64,000 bases of DNA, from NCBI GenBank assembly GCA_011037195.1, contig JAAEAF010002700.1, positions 85,621 to 149,620 on the forward strand, given 5' to 3'. Of the stretch, positions 23,419 to 35,680 are shown in pieces. This DNA comes from Triatoma infestans. Taxonomy: Eukaryota; Arthropoda; Insecta; Hemiptera; Reduviidae. Positions within the stretch are counted from its first letter, which is position 1; every line of letters starts with the position of its first letter. Under the pieces are notes generated by a model that saw only the letters and a program-made list of their open reading frames with translations, did not search any database and was not told the origin of the DNA. The translations under genes were made by a program, and so were the position numbers.

Positions 23419-23560
23419 ATAGTTGATTATACAATTCTACCAAATCCAATCAAATTTAATTAGAAATAAATATATCGCCAAAGTCTCGAGTTTCAAGAAA
23501 AGTGCGTCTTTGCGTGAGTTTTTTTTTTCAGTTTTCGCAAAAAACGCCGACGAATTTCTG
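23419..23560 (-). repeat. Family H, remainder of the interrupted copy
   Basis: Starts with the right duplication (23419-23431) and continues the inverted unit (ACAATTCTACCAAATCC, then a TTTTTCAGTTTTCGCAAAAAACG phrase). It fades at about 23560. Confidence 0.55.
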
Positions 23561-25029
23561 CTATTTTTAATGTTTCTTTACTTTTGCTGTCTATATATTC
23601 TCTTTTAGAGTATTATTCATGAATATATTTTTTATTTTTGTATTATCATAAATGTTTGTGTACATTTCTTTAGTTATTTTTCAATGTCTATATTTCATTT
23701 TGTAATTTATAGTCACTTGCCCAACCCCTCGCCACAAAAACATTGTATTTCTTACGAGCGAATAAATAAAAAGTACATTACATTATACTACCTAGACCTA
23801 AACAACGTAGTCATTTATAAATTAATGCAAAAAAGACATTTTTACCTCTGTAACTTTATTTTGTTGATTTTTTTTTAATAAAAAAAATTAAAAATTGTTT
23901 TTAACTTCATATTTCTTTTTTCAATTGGAGGTATGAAGGTCAATTTAGGATTTAAACGAGATGAAAGTAACTTTTTATTTATCCTTTGCTTCGAGAGGTT
24001 AAATTTATACATTTTTTTTTACATTCTCTTACGGTGATCTGGTGATCATGCCAATTTTAGAAATTGAACTTTTCCAGGCAAATACATATTTTGAATATAT
24101 GTTAAAAAAAAGGGTATTTCATTAATTGGTAAAAGAGAGGGTGTGAGGGAGGGAATGTAGACAAAACTTGAAATACGAAAAATCACAGGATACTCAAAGC
24201 TTTTGGTCAATATCCATAAACGGAGGTGCAGCTTTACTGATATTTTAATTTACTCAACTTTCTTTTTAAATTTTGCGTTCAAATCAGGTACGTTTAACAG
24301 GTGTTTCACTTTTATTTGAACACATATTTGCGCAAACAACTTTCAAATAAATGATGAATGATTTAATGAACTGGTGAAATGATTCAGTTAATGGATTGAA
24401 AAATGAATTCAGTTAGCTTTGGAAACACAATTGAAACATTCTCCATATAGGACAGGAACGGCTTGGAAAATAAGGAGCTAAAGATCAATCCGGAAAAGCA
24501 TATACGATGGATATCATATAATAATAATATTTTAATATTAATATTATATGATATATTATAAATATTTATGTTAATATTTTTGCCAATGTTCCAAACAAAT
24601 ACGGAATTACTTGTCAATTTTCATTAATTAAAGTAGTCGTTAATTGTTGAGGAATCTATCTACAATGATATTCAAATCAATTGTCTACTTTAATTAGAAT
24701 CAATTGTCAAATCGATTGTCTAATTAGAATTGTTTAAGGGTGTCCAAATTACTTTCATTAATTGGAAAATTCAATTAAATTTTAGAAATGTTCATTTTTT
24801 TTTTTTTAAGAGTAAAACATTGTAGCCAAAAAATAATTAAACTGAAAAATTTAATTGCCTTTGAAGTTTAATTGGGTAATAAAAAATAGGTGGTGTTTTG
24901 CAAAAACCGAGAGTTGTAAACAATTGCGTAAAAAGTGAATATCGAGTTTTGGTCCAGAAGAAAACAATATTTTCAAATTGAATGCCTCTTTCCTTCAAAG
25001 AACAACATTTATCTTTTTGAAATTCCCAA
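23561..25029. other. Unassigned AT-rich sequence with a family H remnant
   Basis: No gene was found. At about 24020-24110 there is an inverted family H 3' end (ACATTCTCTTACGGTGATC, then TTTAGAAATTGAACTTTTCC). At 24513-24556 a nearly perfect AT palindrome (ATATCATATAATA ... TATTATATGATAT) could form a hairpin. Confidence 0.4.
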
Positions 25030-25265
25030 TTAAGTGCACAGCATCTTGACCTGTCCTATTCCTTGGTGTGGAAACCCAAGATTTCCTCCCAAGATTTCTT
25101 TAGCTGTCGAAAAAGGTAAAAGTAACTTGGCGCTAGGTCTGGGTTGTATGCCAGGTGATGAAATATTCCCCAGTGAAAATGAGAAAGTAAATTCGCATTT
25201 CCACTGGAGAGAAACTGCCAGTGCGATTGTTCGTTGTTTTTTGGGTATTTTGATTACTAATATAT
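25030..25265 (-). pseudogene. mariner transposase C-terminal relic
   Basis: On the minus strand (about 25175 down to 25064) one frame reads HLAYNPDLAPSYFYLFRQLK. This is the mariner catalytic-core signature PDLAPSDYHLF followed by the LKxxL segment, including the conserved Asp of PDLAPS. The last catalytic Asp (SDY) is replaced by Tyr here. The preceding portion is degraded and I see no terminal inverted repeats, so only a small piece of a transposase gene survives. Mariner transposase cuts and pastes its element at TA sites; this copy cannot be functional. Family H sequence follows on the right (about 25290-25400). Confidence 0.7.
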
Positions 25266-25289
25266 CCACACCTTCAGAGAAATTTGCAA

Positions 25290-25400
25290 AATGCTTTTTT
25301 TATTCGTATTCAGAACATATTCAAACGTATTTCCGGTAAAACTTCAAATTTTGAAAATTTCATACGATCGTGAAACTTATTCTTACAACAATTTGGGAAA
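25290..25400 (+). repeat. Family H 3' fragment
   Basis: Contains CGTATTTCCGGTAAAACTTC, then ATTTTGAAAATTTCATACGATCG (in two blocks) and a decayed ACTTATTCTTACAAC end. Confidence 0.5.
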
Positions 25401-25929
25401 AACATACATAAAATTTGAGATTAGATAATTTTAAAATAAATATTACATATCTGTGACATAAATGTTACATTATTTATAACAACTAAATGTGGTTTTATTT
25501 TAAAACAATTTCTTTTACGATGGCATTACAATGTACACAAATTCATTTCAAATAACACAAATTAAAACAATCCGTGCCCTTTAATCCATTACAATAAAAG
25601 ACTTTATCAGATTTCTTTTATATATCTGTGTACATCTTTTAATCAAAAATACTATAGAGTTTTTATTTCCATTCCTTAATAACAGACTGATGTGGGAAGT
25701 TCTCGGCTAGCCGATTTAATTAAAGCTTTACAGGGACGTATTACAGGAAAATTATTAAGAAAACTAGCTTTTAGGCTACTTTTTATTTGGTTTTTCTCAA
25801 CTTCATTTTTTTTCCTTTGGCCGTAAAAAATAGGGCGCCTATAAGTGAAAAAGAAGAAAGAAATGAAAAAGGAATGGAAAACTCTTCATCGAAATGCAAT
25901 ACGGCACATCCTACACAACCATAATACTA

Positions 25930-26400
25930 GCAATCCTTGATATTTTTACTTTCTCTTACTACGTCAACATGAAGTAATTCGTAAAATCTTCAAAATTGAG
26001 TTTTTACCGGAAATAGGTATTTTGAGATCTCCAAATTAAAAAAAAATGATCTGTATGTGTATGAAGTGTTTGCGTGTGTATGTGCGCGTGTGTATGTGTG
26101 CGCGTGTGTATGTGTGCGCGTGTGTATGTGTGCGCGTGTGTATGTGTGCGTGTGTGTATGTGTGTGCGTGTGTATGTGTGTGGTGAGTATATGAACAAAA
26201 TATCACAAAAATGAAAAATCGCTGGAAGACTCAAATTTGATATTCCGTTTGCGTTCCACCACCGTGATTTTCACGAATAGGTTTTTTTGAGTTTTTCTTT
26301 TTTTATTTTCTCGAGAACGGCTAAAATGATTTTCTTTAAACTTATAAATATTTGCAATTAGTTAGAGAGGCGACTGACATAAAAACATTAAACTGTACTA
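25930..26400 (-). repeat. Family H copy, minus strand, with TG-rich minisatellite
   Basis: The inverted 3' end is at 25940 (TTTACTTTCTCTTACTACG). It is followed by the inverted TTACCGGAAATAGG box and a long TG-rich block at 26048-26190 built from units like TGTGCGCGTGTGTATG. Internal unit text (TTTTCTCGAGAACGGC, TTTCTTTAAACTTATAAAT) follows. The open frame over the minisatellite is low-complexity and not a gene. Confidence 0.65.
26048..26190. repeat. TG-rich minisatellite
   Basis: Repeated 16-18 bp units of TGTGTATGTGTGCGCG type, with small variants. Confidence 0.9.
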
Positions 26401-27159
26401 TAGGAATTTAGAAATATACGCAGCCATCAAGATGCTAGCGAAGCTCTTATGGATTTTCTGCAGAATTACTTGCAGCGCAAATACATTTAAAATTCCTCTC
26501 TGTTTCAGTTAGTGAATTATTTACTCACCCAATTACGGAATCGATTACGGATATGTGAAATCAAGGTGACAAATAAAGGACTCTTGTCGAAGCCAAAAAC
26601 ATATAGGCTGCTCAGTTGCCGCTAATATAGCAGATCGTCCTTTCGAGAACAATGGCTTAGGAGCAGCGGAGCAAAATATAAAAAAAAGTAGGATGCAAAC
26701 CACTTTACAGTTTAAGGACAAAGAATTTTATTATTGCCGGCATAAAAAAAAAAAAGTAGTCCACATTAAAATTAACAATTTGACTGCTTACTCGTATCGA
26801 GTTCTCAATTTAGGAAATTCAAAGACCCCTATTAAAGTTGAATCAATATTATTATGGGCAACTTTGGATAAAAGGAAATTGTGAATGATGATTTATACTT
26901 AAATAACTTCTTTTTAGGGGCGTTTCCTTATTTTTTTATATTTTTGACAGAGTTAATATCTACAGAAGCGTAGGGTCTTACTGCTCAATGTTATTCCACT
27001 TATTTTGCCTAAAGAATAATGTATTTATAAATACGGATATAAATCAACCTTATCTCCATAATAAACTATTAAATTATATCAACTTAAAGGCTGGGCGGAT
27101 AAAGAATGGAAGGATGGTAGATAGAGACAGAAAAAAGTGTAGGGAATTCATTTGTGACA
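26401..27159. other. Unassigned sequence
   Basis: No gene was recognised. The frame 26693-26884 (63 codons) has no known domain. Confidence 0.4.
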
Positions 27160-27580
27160 GGGGCAAACAATTTTTTTTTCTGTCTCTCTCTGACTTCTTT
27201 TTTCTACTTACAGCCACAGGGAACGCCAGGGTAAGTCTACCAGCGGTACTGGCAGTGGGGTTAGTGTGAACACACTTAAAACTGTTTCCTGGCAACTCTG
27301 CCGCCAGCCCGCTACCAACACAAACTTAGCGCATTTATTATTTACCGGGAAATTAGAAGGCAGGGATAAATCTACCAAACCCGACTTCATCCCCCACCCA
27401 ACCGCAGCAGGGACATAGAGCTGCTCTGGCAGTTTTTCTGGTCTGCACCCACTCTTATACTACTCATACTACCTGTTTCTGCTCTCGGACTTGTCTATCT
27501 GGTCTCTATGGCTGTCTGTGGGTGTGTGTATGCCGGTGTGCGTATATGTTGTGTGGAAATTAATCCACTCGACGGCTAGC
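27160..27580. other. GC-richer island, unrecognised
   Basis: Compared with its surroundings this 400-bp stretch is rich in G and C (for example around GCCGCCAGCCCGC at 27300) and pyrimidine-rich. Short frames are open on both strands, with nothing recognisable. It could be an unannotated exon, a promoter-proximal region or a piece of a transposon. Confidence 0.25.
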
Positions 27581-30540
27581 TTCCTTCGGCTATATTTTTA
27601 TAAAAATAAAAAAAAGTTCCAATTTCCTGATATACCTATCCGTTCCAGTCCCTTCACGGCTTATATTTCCTCTTTTATCCAGGTTACATTTAAATTAACT
27701 TTACATTTCTTAGTAATTTTTTTTCTGATTTAATTTTAAAATATAATAAAAAAATTGCATTAATTGTAAAAGGATTTGAAACCCTGACACAAATTTTACC
27801 TACTAAATTTTCGAGAGCGAATAGAGCGGACAATAGTATTTCGTTAAAACTAGCCATTTTTGCTACTGTCATTTGTTTTTAATGCCGGTCGTTAATGCTT
27901 CGGCGATTATGTTTTGGAATAATAGAAATAGTAAAAAAGAATTTTAGACAGAAACTTATCATTAAAGCTCCTTTAGAAAGACTTCCCTGAAAGTAACCAA
28001 TAAATAAAATAATAATATCTGCTGATTTTTCGCGATTTTTTTTCGTTCCAAATTATTCTAATCGCATTAAAATCTTTTTTTTTCTTCATCTTTTTTCAAA
28101 TTTTGTTTAAGCACTGTAAAAGGATGTATTGTGATCGGGTCAAATTTTGGAAAGTGAAGAAATACGACTTTCCTGAATTTTTATTATTTTGTACGTCAAA
28201 ATTGCATTTAGAGTTGTGTAGAATATCACTAGCGATGATAGATAACAGTACTCGATGACTAGAAAGATTTACAACGCGGCCAAATGTACCAGAGGCAAAT
28301 ATACTCCTGTAAATACCTTTCGCAGAGTCACTGTAGAAACTGAAGAGTTATTTAATATCTTTTCCTTAAGATTGGGGAACACAGACAATCCACATCTTCA
28401 GAGATCTTATCATGTCTGCGGGTATCCCGGGCATAACGCTTACACTCACACACACTATACATCACCGAATGCAAAGACAGTTGATGTGTACACTTCCTTG
28501 ATTTAATATACCCACTGGCAAACACTAACTCACCACCGCACACAAACACACACACACCTCACATACAACTTTCAAGATGACTACATGTTGTGTAAAAATG
28601 CTGACATATCTTAATAGGTACACAACTTAGTAGATTATAATACATCATTTAAATTCCAGTAGCTTCGGTTTTCAAAACCAGACCTAATTTAACATCTAAT
28701 ATCTAATCAATCAGCAGATGCAAGATTTGGCAACTAAGTTTAGAATAAGATCGTTGTCCACAGTTACAATAATAGTAGCGGTTGTAAGCTTTTAGAAGCG
28801 TTTGGTTTAAATCTGCTAAAAAGGCATTTAATAATACTTAATATAGAGAGAGCCTCGTATGAATAGTTGTGAACAATATTAGTCAATGTGGAAACTGTGT
28901 TGAACACTAACAGATATTAATGAAGGTCCTTCATTTTGATACCTGCAGATTTTCTTACTGGATATATTGAACAGAGTCTGAGTTCAGCGTTGAACAGAGA
29001 GCAGTTCTATAAACTATGTAGGAGATGAGAACGATTAACCAAAATGTTCTGGAGGAGATTGTCTTCTTCGAATTATCTTCAAACTATTGCTCTAGGTCCA
29101 TCATAATAAGCAAAACAGATCAAAACAAATTAAGTAGAATGATATTGTTTTGCTTCATGATCACTTAATACGATTCCACATGAAGATAAGCAAAGTTATT
29201 GAAGTTATCTGAAGCAAAGATGGAAGAAAAGTTAGATTGTGCAAAGGCTGCGCTTATTAGAACAAATTCGTCTTATCGTCTTCATATGGTGGAAAACATT
29301 TCTCCTATGCATTCGATCAACTGGGAAAATTATGTTAAATTTCATTACATCATACTATGTCACTACGACCATCACTACATTTTAAACTCCTCATTCAATC
29401 TTTCTCTCTCTCTCTCGTGGGTACTTAAAAATCAAATCAAATAGTATGAGTCTGATCAAGACTCGCTCTAACGCTATCGTCTTTAAAACTATCACTCTCT
29501 CTTTCAAGTGTACTTAACCTCGAACATATTATTCGATTATATTACTTTGCGAGTAATTAGTTAAAGTTGCGCTTAGTTTGATCTAAGCACTCCTAATCTA
29601 TAACTATACCATCATAAACTTCTACAGGTGTTTTACCCGGTAAAGATAGACTACAACCTCGCATCACCCCACACCGTTAAACCACATAAAAACATTAAAA
29701 ATACATAATTATAGTGTAATTAAGTAGACACTCCTTCCCAGTAGTAGGTTTTTCATGCTATAAATCATAGACATTTTTTTAATCAAAAAATAAAATATAT
29801 AAAATAATAAAAATAAATTCTTTTGATTTTTGGTGAACAAAAAAAAAAATTAATTATAGTTATGTTTTAATATTTAAGGTATCGCAATGATTGTTTTTTT
29901 TTTTTGTAAATAATAATTAATAAAGAGAAAAAATTGTTTCATCTTTAGCAATGATGAAATGTATTTGAGAAGCAAATTTATTATATTTACCAAGGTATTC
30001 CCAAATCAGTTTTTAATTAAATGAAACCATTAAACTACGCTACTACTAAAGTAATTTAATAAATTAGAACTTCATTTACTTCATTTAATAATAATTACTA
30101 AGAAAGAACTGAAGTTTTACTAAAGATAAAATCTTTATTTAAAATTAAATTGATTAAAAAAAAAAAATTCTTGTTTCAACACTTTACTAAAGAGAAAGAA
30201 AGAGAGATAAAAAGTTATTTAGTTTTGGAAAAGAATTTTCTTTAATTTCCCCACACTTTTCCAACTCCATGTCCATCTGATTTCTAATTTTAACGTATAA
30301 AACACTTCACTTTCCATTAGATGTGTGTTATTCTATTTTTAGGATTATTACGAATATTTTTAGGATTATTACGTACAAACTCAAGTCTTTCTAATTTCTG
30401 CGCTTTTTAGTTCCTATTTTATGAGCACTTTCATTCGGTAGTTCCTTCAGGGTTTTTTTGGTAATTAGATGAGTAGAAATAAAGTTTTTTTTTTTAAAAA
30501 AGTGATATTTTTTTTATTTTATTCTTTGTATACTTTTAAT
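27581..30540. other. Unassigned sequence, about 3 kb
   Basis: No gene or element with clear boundaries. Short CA-rich (28500-28556) and TC-rich (29400-29418) runs are present, plus a direct repeat of a 20-bp unit around TTTTAGGATTATTACG at 30338-30375. Confidence 0.4.
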
Positions 30541-30553
30541 TTATTAATTTATT
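30541..30553. repeat. Target-site duplication, left (family P copy)
   Basis: TTATTAATTTATT is repeated exactly at 30796-30808. The site is AT-rich, so chance is not negligible, but both copies lie precisely at the element ends. Confidence 0.65.
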
Positions 30554-30795
30554 ATTGTGGTGGTTGGTTCCGCAGAGCTGGAAGCATCAGAGACATTTTC
30601 CGTGATAGCCCGCTTCATCTTGTGGTCATCAACCGGTTTCCGGGCGTTCGCCCATCTTCAGGATACGTTTGTCAGACATTGTGATAACACAGACTTGCAC
30701 TTTTACACTCAATCAGAGTGTGTAAACTGAATTTGCTCTGTGCAACCGGTCGATGACCAAGAAATGAAGCAGGCAATGACGGAAAATGTCTCTGA
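30554..30795. mobile_element. Family P element with inverted arms and hammerhead-like motif
   Basis: The left arm begins GTGGTGGTTGGTTCCGCAG, then GCATCAGAGACATTTTCCGTG. The right arm ends with its inverse (GACGGAAAATGTCTCTGA). Both arms contain the GGTCATCAACCGG / CCGGTCGATGACC block. The stem-loop motif is intact in the left arm only (30622-30666, minus strand); the right arm is shortened. Flanking 13-bp duplications point to target-primed insertion rather than a cut-and-paste transposon. Inverted terminal repeats carrying a hammerhead-like fold suggest derivation from a Penelope-like element; no reverse transcriptase or GIY-YIG sequence is present here. Confidence 0.65.
30622..30666 (-). 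ncRNA. Hammerhead-like stem-loop motif, copy c
   Basis: Minus strand: CCTGAAGA-T-GGGC-GAAC-GCCC-G-GAAAC-CG-GTT-GATGACC. The core and stem II are strong (GGGC/GCCC). An extra G precedes GAAAC and the cleavage triplet is GTT in place of GTC. Confidence 0.4.
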
Positions 30796-33119
30796 TTATT
30801 AATTTATTTTTTAAATAAAATGTATTTTCAACAATTATTATTTATATGTTAATAATTTTCATAAATTATATTGAATTTTATTAAACTTATCTTCTTTTTT
30901 TTTTAAGCCCCTTTAAAAGCAGTGAACGAACTCTGCTCGCAAAAAAAGGAAAAAGAACTTATAAGAAAAATTATTGGTCAATTTTCTTCAAACTAAAAAT
31001 TTTTTTTCTAATAGTTATCTCCATAAATATAGTGGAGGTAGGGGTAAAATGTAAAAGAAAAAAATTTCTAGAAAATAGATTGTTAAAATTAAATGACAAA
31101 AAGTCCTTATACATGAAAATCACGCATAAAACAGTATTATACAGTATCGAGCTTTTGACCTGGGAGCCAGGACATTTACATGGTAATTCTTTCACAGCAA
31201 TCAGATAAATTAATAATTACAGTAATTTTAACTACAAGAAAGGAATAAACATAATTTTTACAAATCAAATAAAAGCAATTAGAAAATCAAAGCCATAAAA
31301 ATCAAAATAAAAGCCATCTTAGAAAATTCTGTCAGCCGGAATTGAAGTTTAGAAAAAGATAATAAAACTGAAATGAAATTTAAAATGTTGGAAACAACTA
31401 ATTTAAAGAAAAAAATAATAAATTTATGACTATTCTAAATAGGTAAGAAGTAAAAAAAAAAAAAAAATGGTTAGAAAGTGGCAATCAGAACCGGAGTTAT
31501 TTAGTAATGAGAAGGGGGGGTCAGGATTACATACGAGGTGCTAGATACTATAAGCCAAAGGTTATAGAGCGTAGAGCATTCTGTTAAAAAATAAAAATTA
31601 TTCTCTGTCACCTGTCTTTCATGCTCTTTGACGCCACGATTGACTGACTAATCAGATCCTGGACAGACTGTCCGTTTGCACAACTCAAAGATAGGTTACT
31701 GATTTTTAGCAATGTAATTTAATTGTTCATAAACTGTTAAACGTAAAGTAACTGTTTATTTCCTTTTAAACGGATTTTTATCCCCTGGAAGCCCAATAAC
31801 AAACATACTGTACTGTGTTTAACGCACATTAATAGATGAAATGTATTTTGTAATGGGTAGAAAGCATTTTACATAAATAGGGAATCTCTATTAAAGGTGA
31901 ATTTATTTATAGATTCCAATAAAAACTCAAGTTTTCGGTTATGGATTCCGGCCTTCATCAGTGGTGTTCTGAAATACAAAATAGTTTACTTTTTATACAA
32001 ATAATTTTTCTATGTTCTATGTTCATATTTTTTCTAAGTTTTTATGTTTGATCTCTGTGATCAATGTGAAATCTCCAGACAAACAGGGTAATAAAAATGA
32101 CTACGTGGGGAACTCGTGAGAAAGGCAGTAAGCAAATTTGAGTTTAAAAAAGGAAATAAAAATAACGTGGACAGAAGCTGATAAAGTTATAAGACATATC
32201 ACAAAAGATCTACATGAAGTTGCTTCTTCCACGAAGAAAACATTCGTTGAATTAGCAGGGAAAGTGGAAAAAAATAAAATATAAAAATAAAAAAAGTAAA
32301 GAAATGTCAACTGAATTAATGAAACAAGAGGCAAACACTAATAATTCAATTCGGATTATATATTATATCAAATAGAATCCAAAGCCATGATCGCGAATCT
32401 AACTCAGTACCGAACTGCGATCACTTACTCCTAAAAGAATGATATGAAGAAACATTACATCAACTTTTTCTCAGTCAGTTGACATGTCCCAACAACTTAC
32501 AAAGTCGATGAAGAATCCGGGGCTAAACAACGGCTCGAATGATTTTTCTAACTGCAACAGTGGACTACTAACTGCACAGATATTAACCTATCACTTTTTG
32601 TTTGAAAATCTGAAAAAATTTCCGGGATATTTATTTATGAATATTCTTTGAAAAGTGTAGATTAGATTAGATTGATCCATGGGGTGCTTTACGGTCCCAG
32701 GCACTGCAGCCAGTTGAGCTTATTGTCCCTATCTCTGTAGGCCTAGTATGAGGGACCTACATGAGGTTGAGGTCTTTCCCAATCACTTCTTTTCTCGCTA
32801 ACTCTTTGGTCTCAATATGCCAAGGTATTTAACGACTGCAACACAATCAAACAACAGCTGTTCACTGTAGTCATGGTATTTTGCCTTTTAAAAAAACCAT
32901 AGATAATACCTCCCCATCCATCCACCTTTAGTAATATAAATGGGAGTTGAAATGAAAAGAAAAAAAAACCGGTTACCAGAAAATAGAGAAATAAACTTGA
33001 AAATCTATTAATAAATTTCCGTCTATCTATATTCATTGGCGAAATGTCTGATATGATCCGAGTGAAGAAGCACCTTCAGCAGTTACTACTGAAAACTCTC
33101 AGTGGCAACAATCTCACAT
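30796..33119. other. Unassigned sequence with two short repeat-derived pieces
   Basis: No gene was found. A stem-loop motif of the recurring type lies at 31925-31961. At 32655-32815 a G+C-richer stretch reads, on the minus strand, like a LINE 3' untranslated region ending in repeated AATCT units (GATCAATCTAATCTAATCTA at 32657-32676), which I cannot assign to a family. Confidence 0.35.
31925..31961 (-). ncRNA. Hammerhead-like stem-loop motif, copy j
   Basis: Minus strand: CTGATGA-A-GGCCGG, loop, CC, then GAAAAC. The core box CTGATGA is exact; the closing stem is short and the GAAAC box has one extra A. Confidence 0.3.
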
Positions 33120-33165
33120 GAATTCGTCAATATTTTCTTACAGAAGTAAGAAAATGTATGCATTG
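33120..33165. repeat. Family H 3' hairpin remnant
   Basis: ATTTTCTTAC-AGAA-GTAAGAAAAT forms a perfect 10-bp stem, matching the family H terminal hairpin. Confidence 0.6.
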
Positions 33166-33676
33166 TAATGTTCAAAGTTCTCCAATTATTTCTGAACATT
33201 TTAATTACTTATTACTTTTATGTTTTAAATTTATTTTAAAACTGGAATTTAAATTTAAACTGGAAAATAAAATGAATAAAGAAGCAATAAATAAAAATAG
33301 AATACAGTTTACAATTTAATAAAAATAAATTCCACAATTAATAAAAACAGAACGCTGTATAAAAGATGTAAGGATAAAAAATTTTAAATTCCCAAACCTG
33401 TGTATTCTACCATCTTTCGGTATATACATAGTTAAATAAAAAACAAACTTTCTACTTTCTAAAAGCCAGACTAATTACCAAAGCTTCCTTTACTTTATAT
33501 AAACAAAGTTCTATATATTACTGGAACACGTGTAAAGTTTGTTAGTATTAAAGTATCATTTACTGATTGGAGATTAATTTTCTGAAAATATTAATTATAT
33601 ATTAAATGTTTAGACATTAAACTATTTCTGTGTATATTTATATATATATATACATATACAAGCATACAACATAAAA
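33166..33676. other. Unassigned AT-rich sequence
   Basis: Very AT-rich and with an (AT)n run just before the assembly gap; nothing recognised. Confidence 0.4.
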
Positions 33677-33784
33677 NNNNNNNNNNNNNNNNNNNNNNNN
33701 NNNNNNNNNNNNNNNNNNNNNNNNNNNNNNNNNNNNNNNNNNNNNNNNNNNNNNNNNNNNNNNNNNNNNNNNNNNNNNNNNNNN
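33677..33784. other. Assembly gap (108 N)
   Basis: A run of N. It follows a short TA-rich simple repeat, a common cause of assembly breaks. Confidence 0.99.
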
Positions 33785-33806
33785 TACACTCCTCTTCTAC
33801 CCTAAA

Positions 33807-33849
33807 GAGCTCCTGAAAAAGGGCTCCAATGGAACCCGAAACGTAGAGC
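33807..33849 (+). ncRNA. Hammerhead-like stem-loop motif, copy d
   Basis: GAGCTC-CTGAAAA-A-GGGCTCC-AAT-GGAACCC-GAAAC-GTA-GAGC. Stem II is long (GGG/CCC plus TCC/GGA with one mismatch). GCTC before the core pairs with GAGC after GTA, giving a 4-bp stem I. One core base differs (CTGAAAA for CTGANGA). GTA is a permitted hammerhead cleavage triplet. Confidence 0.45.
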
Positions 33850-34099
33850 AACAAAGAATTCTTTTTTCTTTAAAACTCCTCTGGCCATTGCCGTATAAAT
33901 GTTTCATCAATATATAGGAGGAACTATTGCGATCTTATATCGATTTATCGAAATTGAAGTTTTCCGTTTAAAAAAAACTGAATAGAAATCCAGAGGAAAA
34001 GTTCAAAATTCGTTATTTGATTTAAGTACAGCCAATCGAACATAAAAATCATTCAGCGAAAATCATTAATCGGGAATACGATTTCTTTGATTTTTTTTT

Positions 34100-35680
34100 G
34101 TTTTTGTTTTCAATTGTTCGTAATTTTCTCAAAGAAGGCGCCAAAGAATTTGTTTAAACTTGATATAAGTACGAAAAATTTAGATTTCTCTATCATTTTT
34201 ACTTGAAATATGTTTACTGAGAAAAATTCATTCTTGGAGTTGGGCCTTTTCACGTGTAATATATTAAGAAACATTAAATGTACTTTACTTTGTACTAAAG
34301 TGCTAATTTAGATGAAAGCATAATGCTACTGTTTCTCCAGATTCGTGAAAAATATCCCTGGAAAATGTTTGAAATAGGTATTAATGTGTGATAGGTAAAA
34401 TGATGGGTGGGTATTTATGTGGGTGATAGTATAATCGTTGAAGCCGTTTTTGAGAAAATCGCTAGAAACTCTTCAAGTACAACCATTTAATAAAGGCATA
34501 CTTCCATATTTAATACTTTTTTTACTTAATAATTTTTACTTAATGTTAGTTATATCAATACCATAATCTAAACATAATAAAATGACTGTTTTTTGGAGGG
34601 AAACCATAACCTCCTCCCACCCCCCAAAATTTCCTTAAATGAATTTGTCAGAACAGTTTCAAACAAAAGTGATAGATCACTGGATTTACAGTTAGTGTAC
34701 AAATTTAATGAATTTTTTGGTGTTTTTATGGAGAAAACTGCGAAAACTCGAAAAACTGTTCAGAAGAAACGTACTTCCGGTCAGCCGATTTTCTTCAAAC
34801 TCGAAATATTGGCAACATATTTAATTTTATTTAATGTTATTTAGATGACACATTTAAACAATAAATTGAAATAGCACTTTAGAGGATAACATAACCCCAC
34901 CACTCCCCCAAAAACCGCCTTAAATGACTTTACACAGAGAAATTTTTCAAATAAAAAGTTGTTGCTTTTTCTATTTGTAGTTCACGTACGTAGTTTTAAA
35001 AAAAATCATTGAAGCCGTTTTAGAGTAAAATAGAAGAAAACTGAAAAATACTTTTTAGTAAAAACGCACTTCCGGTCATCCGATTTTCTTTGCATTTAAA
35101 ATATAAAGTCGGAATTTCGACAACATTTAAACTATTAGATTCTAATTAATATTATTAGATGATCGAATTGTTTAATAAACTGAATTAGCACTTTAGTGGA
35201 AATCCTAACCTCACCATTCCCCTAAAAGTGCTATTAAATGAATTTTCCCGGAGAATTGTTTCAAATAAAAGCTGTAGCTCATTATATGTGTAGTTCACAT
35301 ACTTAGTTTAAAAAAAAAGACCTTGGATCTGTTTTTGAGAAAATCGCAAAAAACTGTTAAATTAAAACCATTTAGTAAAGAAGCACTTCCGATTGATGGA
35401 TTTTGCCCGAAACTTTCGTGTTAGATGCGATGGTTGTATCTAAGCGAAATACCAAGTTAGAGTTATCTTACGATTTTTCTTTTACGAGATAATTGATTCA
35501 TAACACTTACATATATATACAAGTATGTAGGGACCATTAGCTAAAAACATTTGTTTCATACCCGGGAAATCTCAAAACATGTATTTCCGGTGAAAATTAA
35601 GAAAAAACCGGAAATAAAATTTCAACATTATGAGATTTTACACATAAAAAAAACATACACAAACACAGAATTACGAAAGC
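34100..35680 (+). repeat. Family H array of at least four internal units
   Basis: Homologous boxes recur about every 285-315 bp: GTGCTAATTTAGATGAAAGC (near 34300), a GGAGGGAAACC variant (34590), AGCACTTTAGAGGATAAC (34873), AGCACTTTAGTGGAAATCC (35185). Each is followed by a CTCC/CACC-CCCC stretch, TTTCAAATAAAAG, an AAATCATTGAAGCCG-type box and a CACTTCCGGTC box. The array ends with the 3' module (TGTATTTCCGGTGAAAATTAAG near 35580). This is the clearest example of tandem units inside the family. Confidence 0.7.

Noticed and set aside
26004..26234. 76-codon minus-strand frame rich in His and Thr
   Set aside because: It is a translation of the TG-rich minisatellite.
33591..33854. 87-codon frame spanning the N run
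   Set aside because: Over a third of it is unknown sequence.
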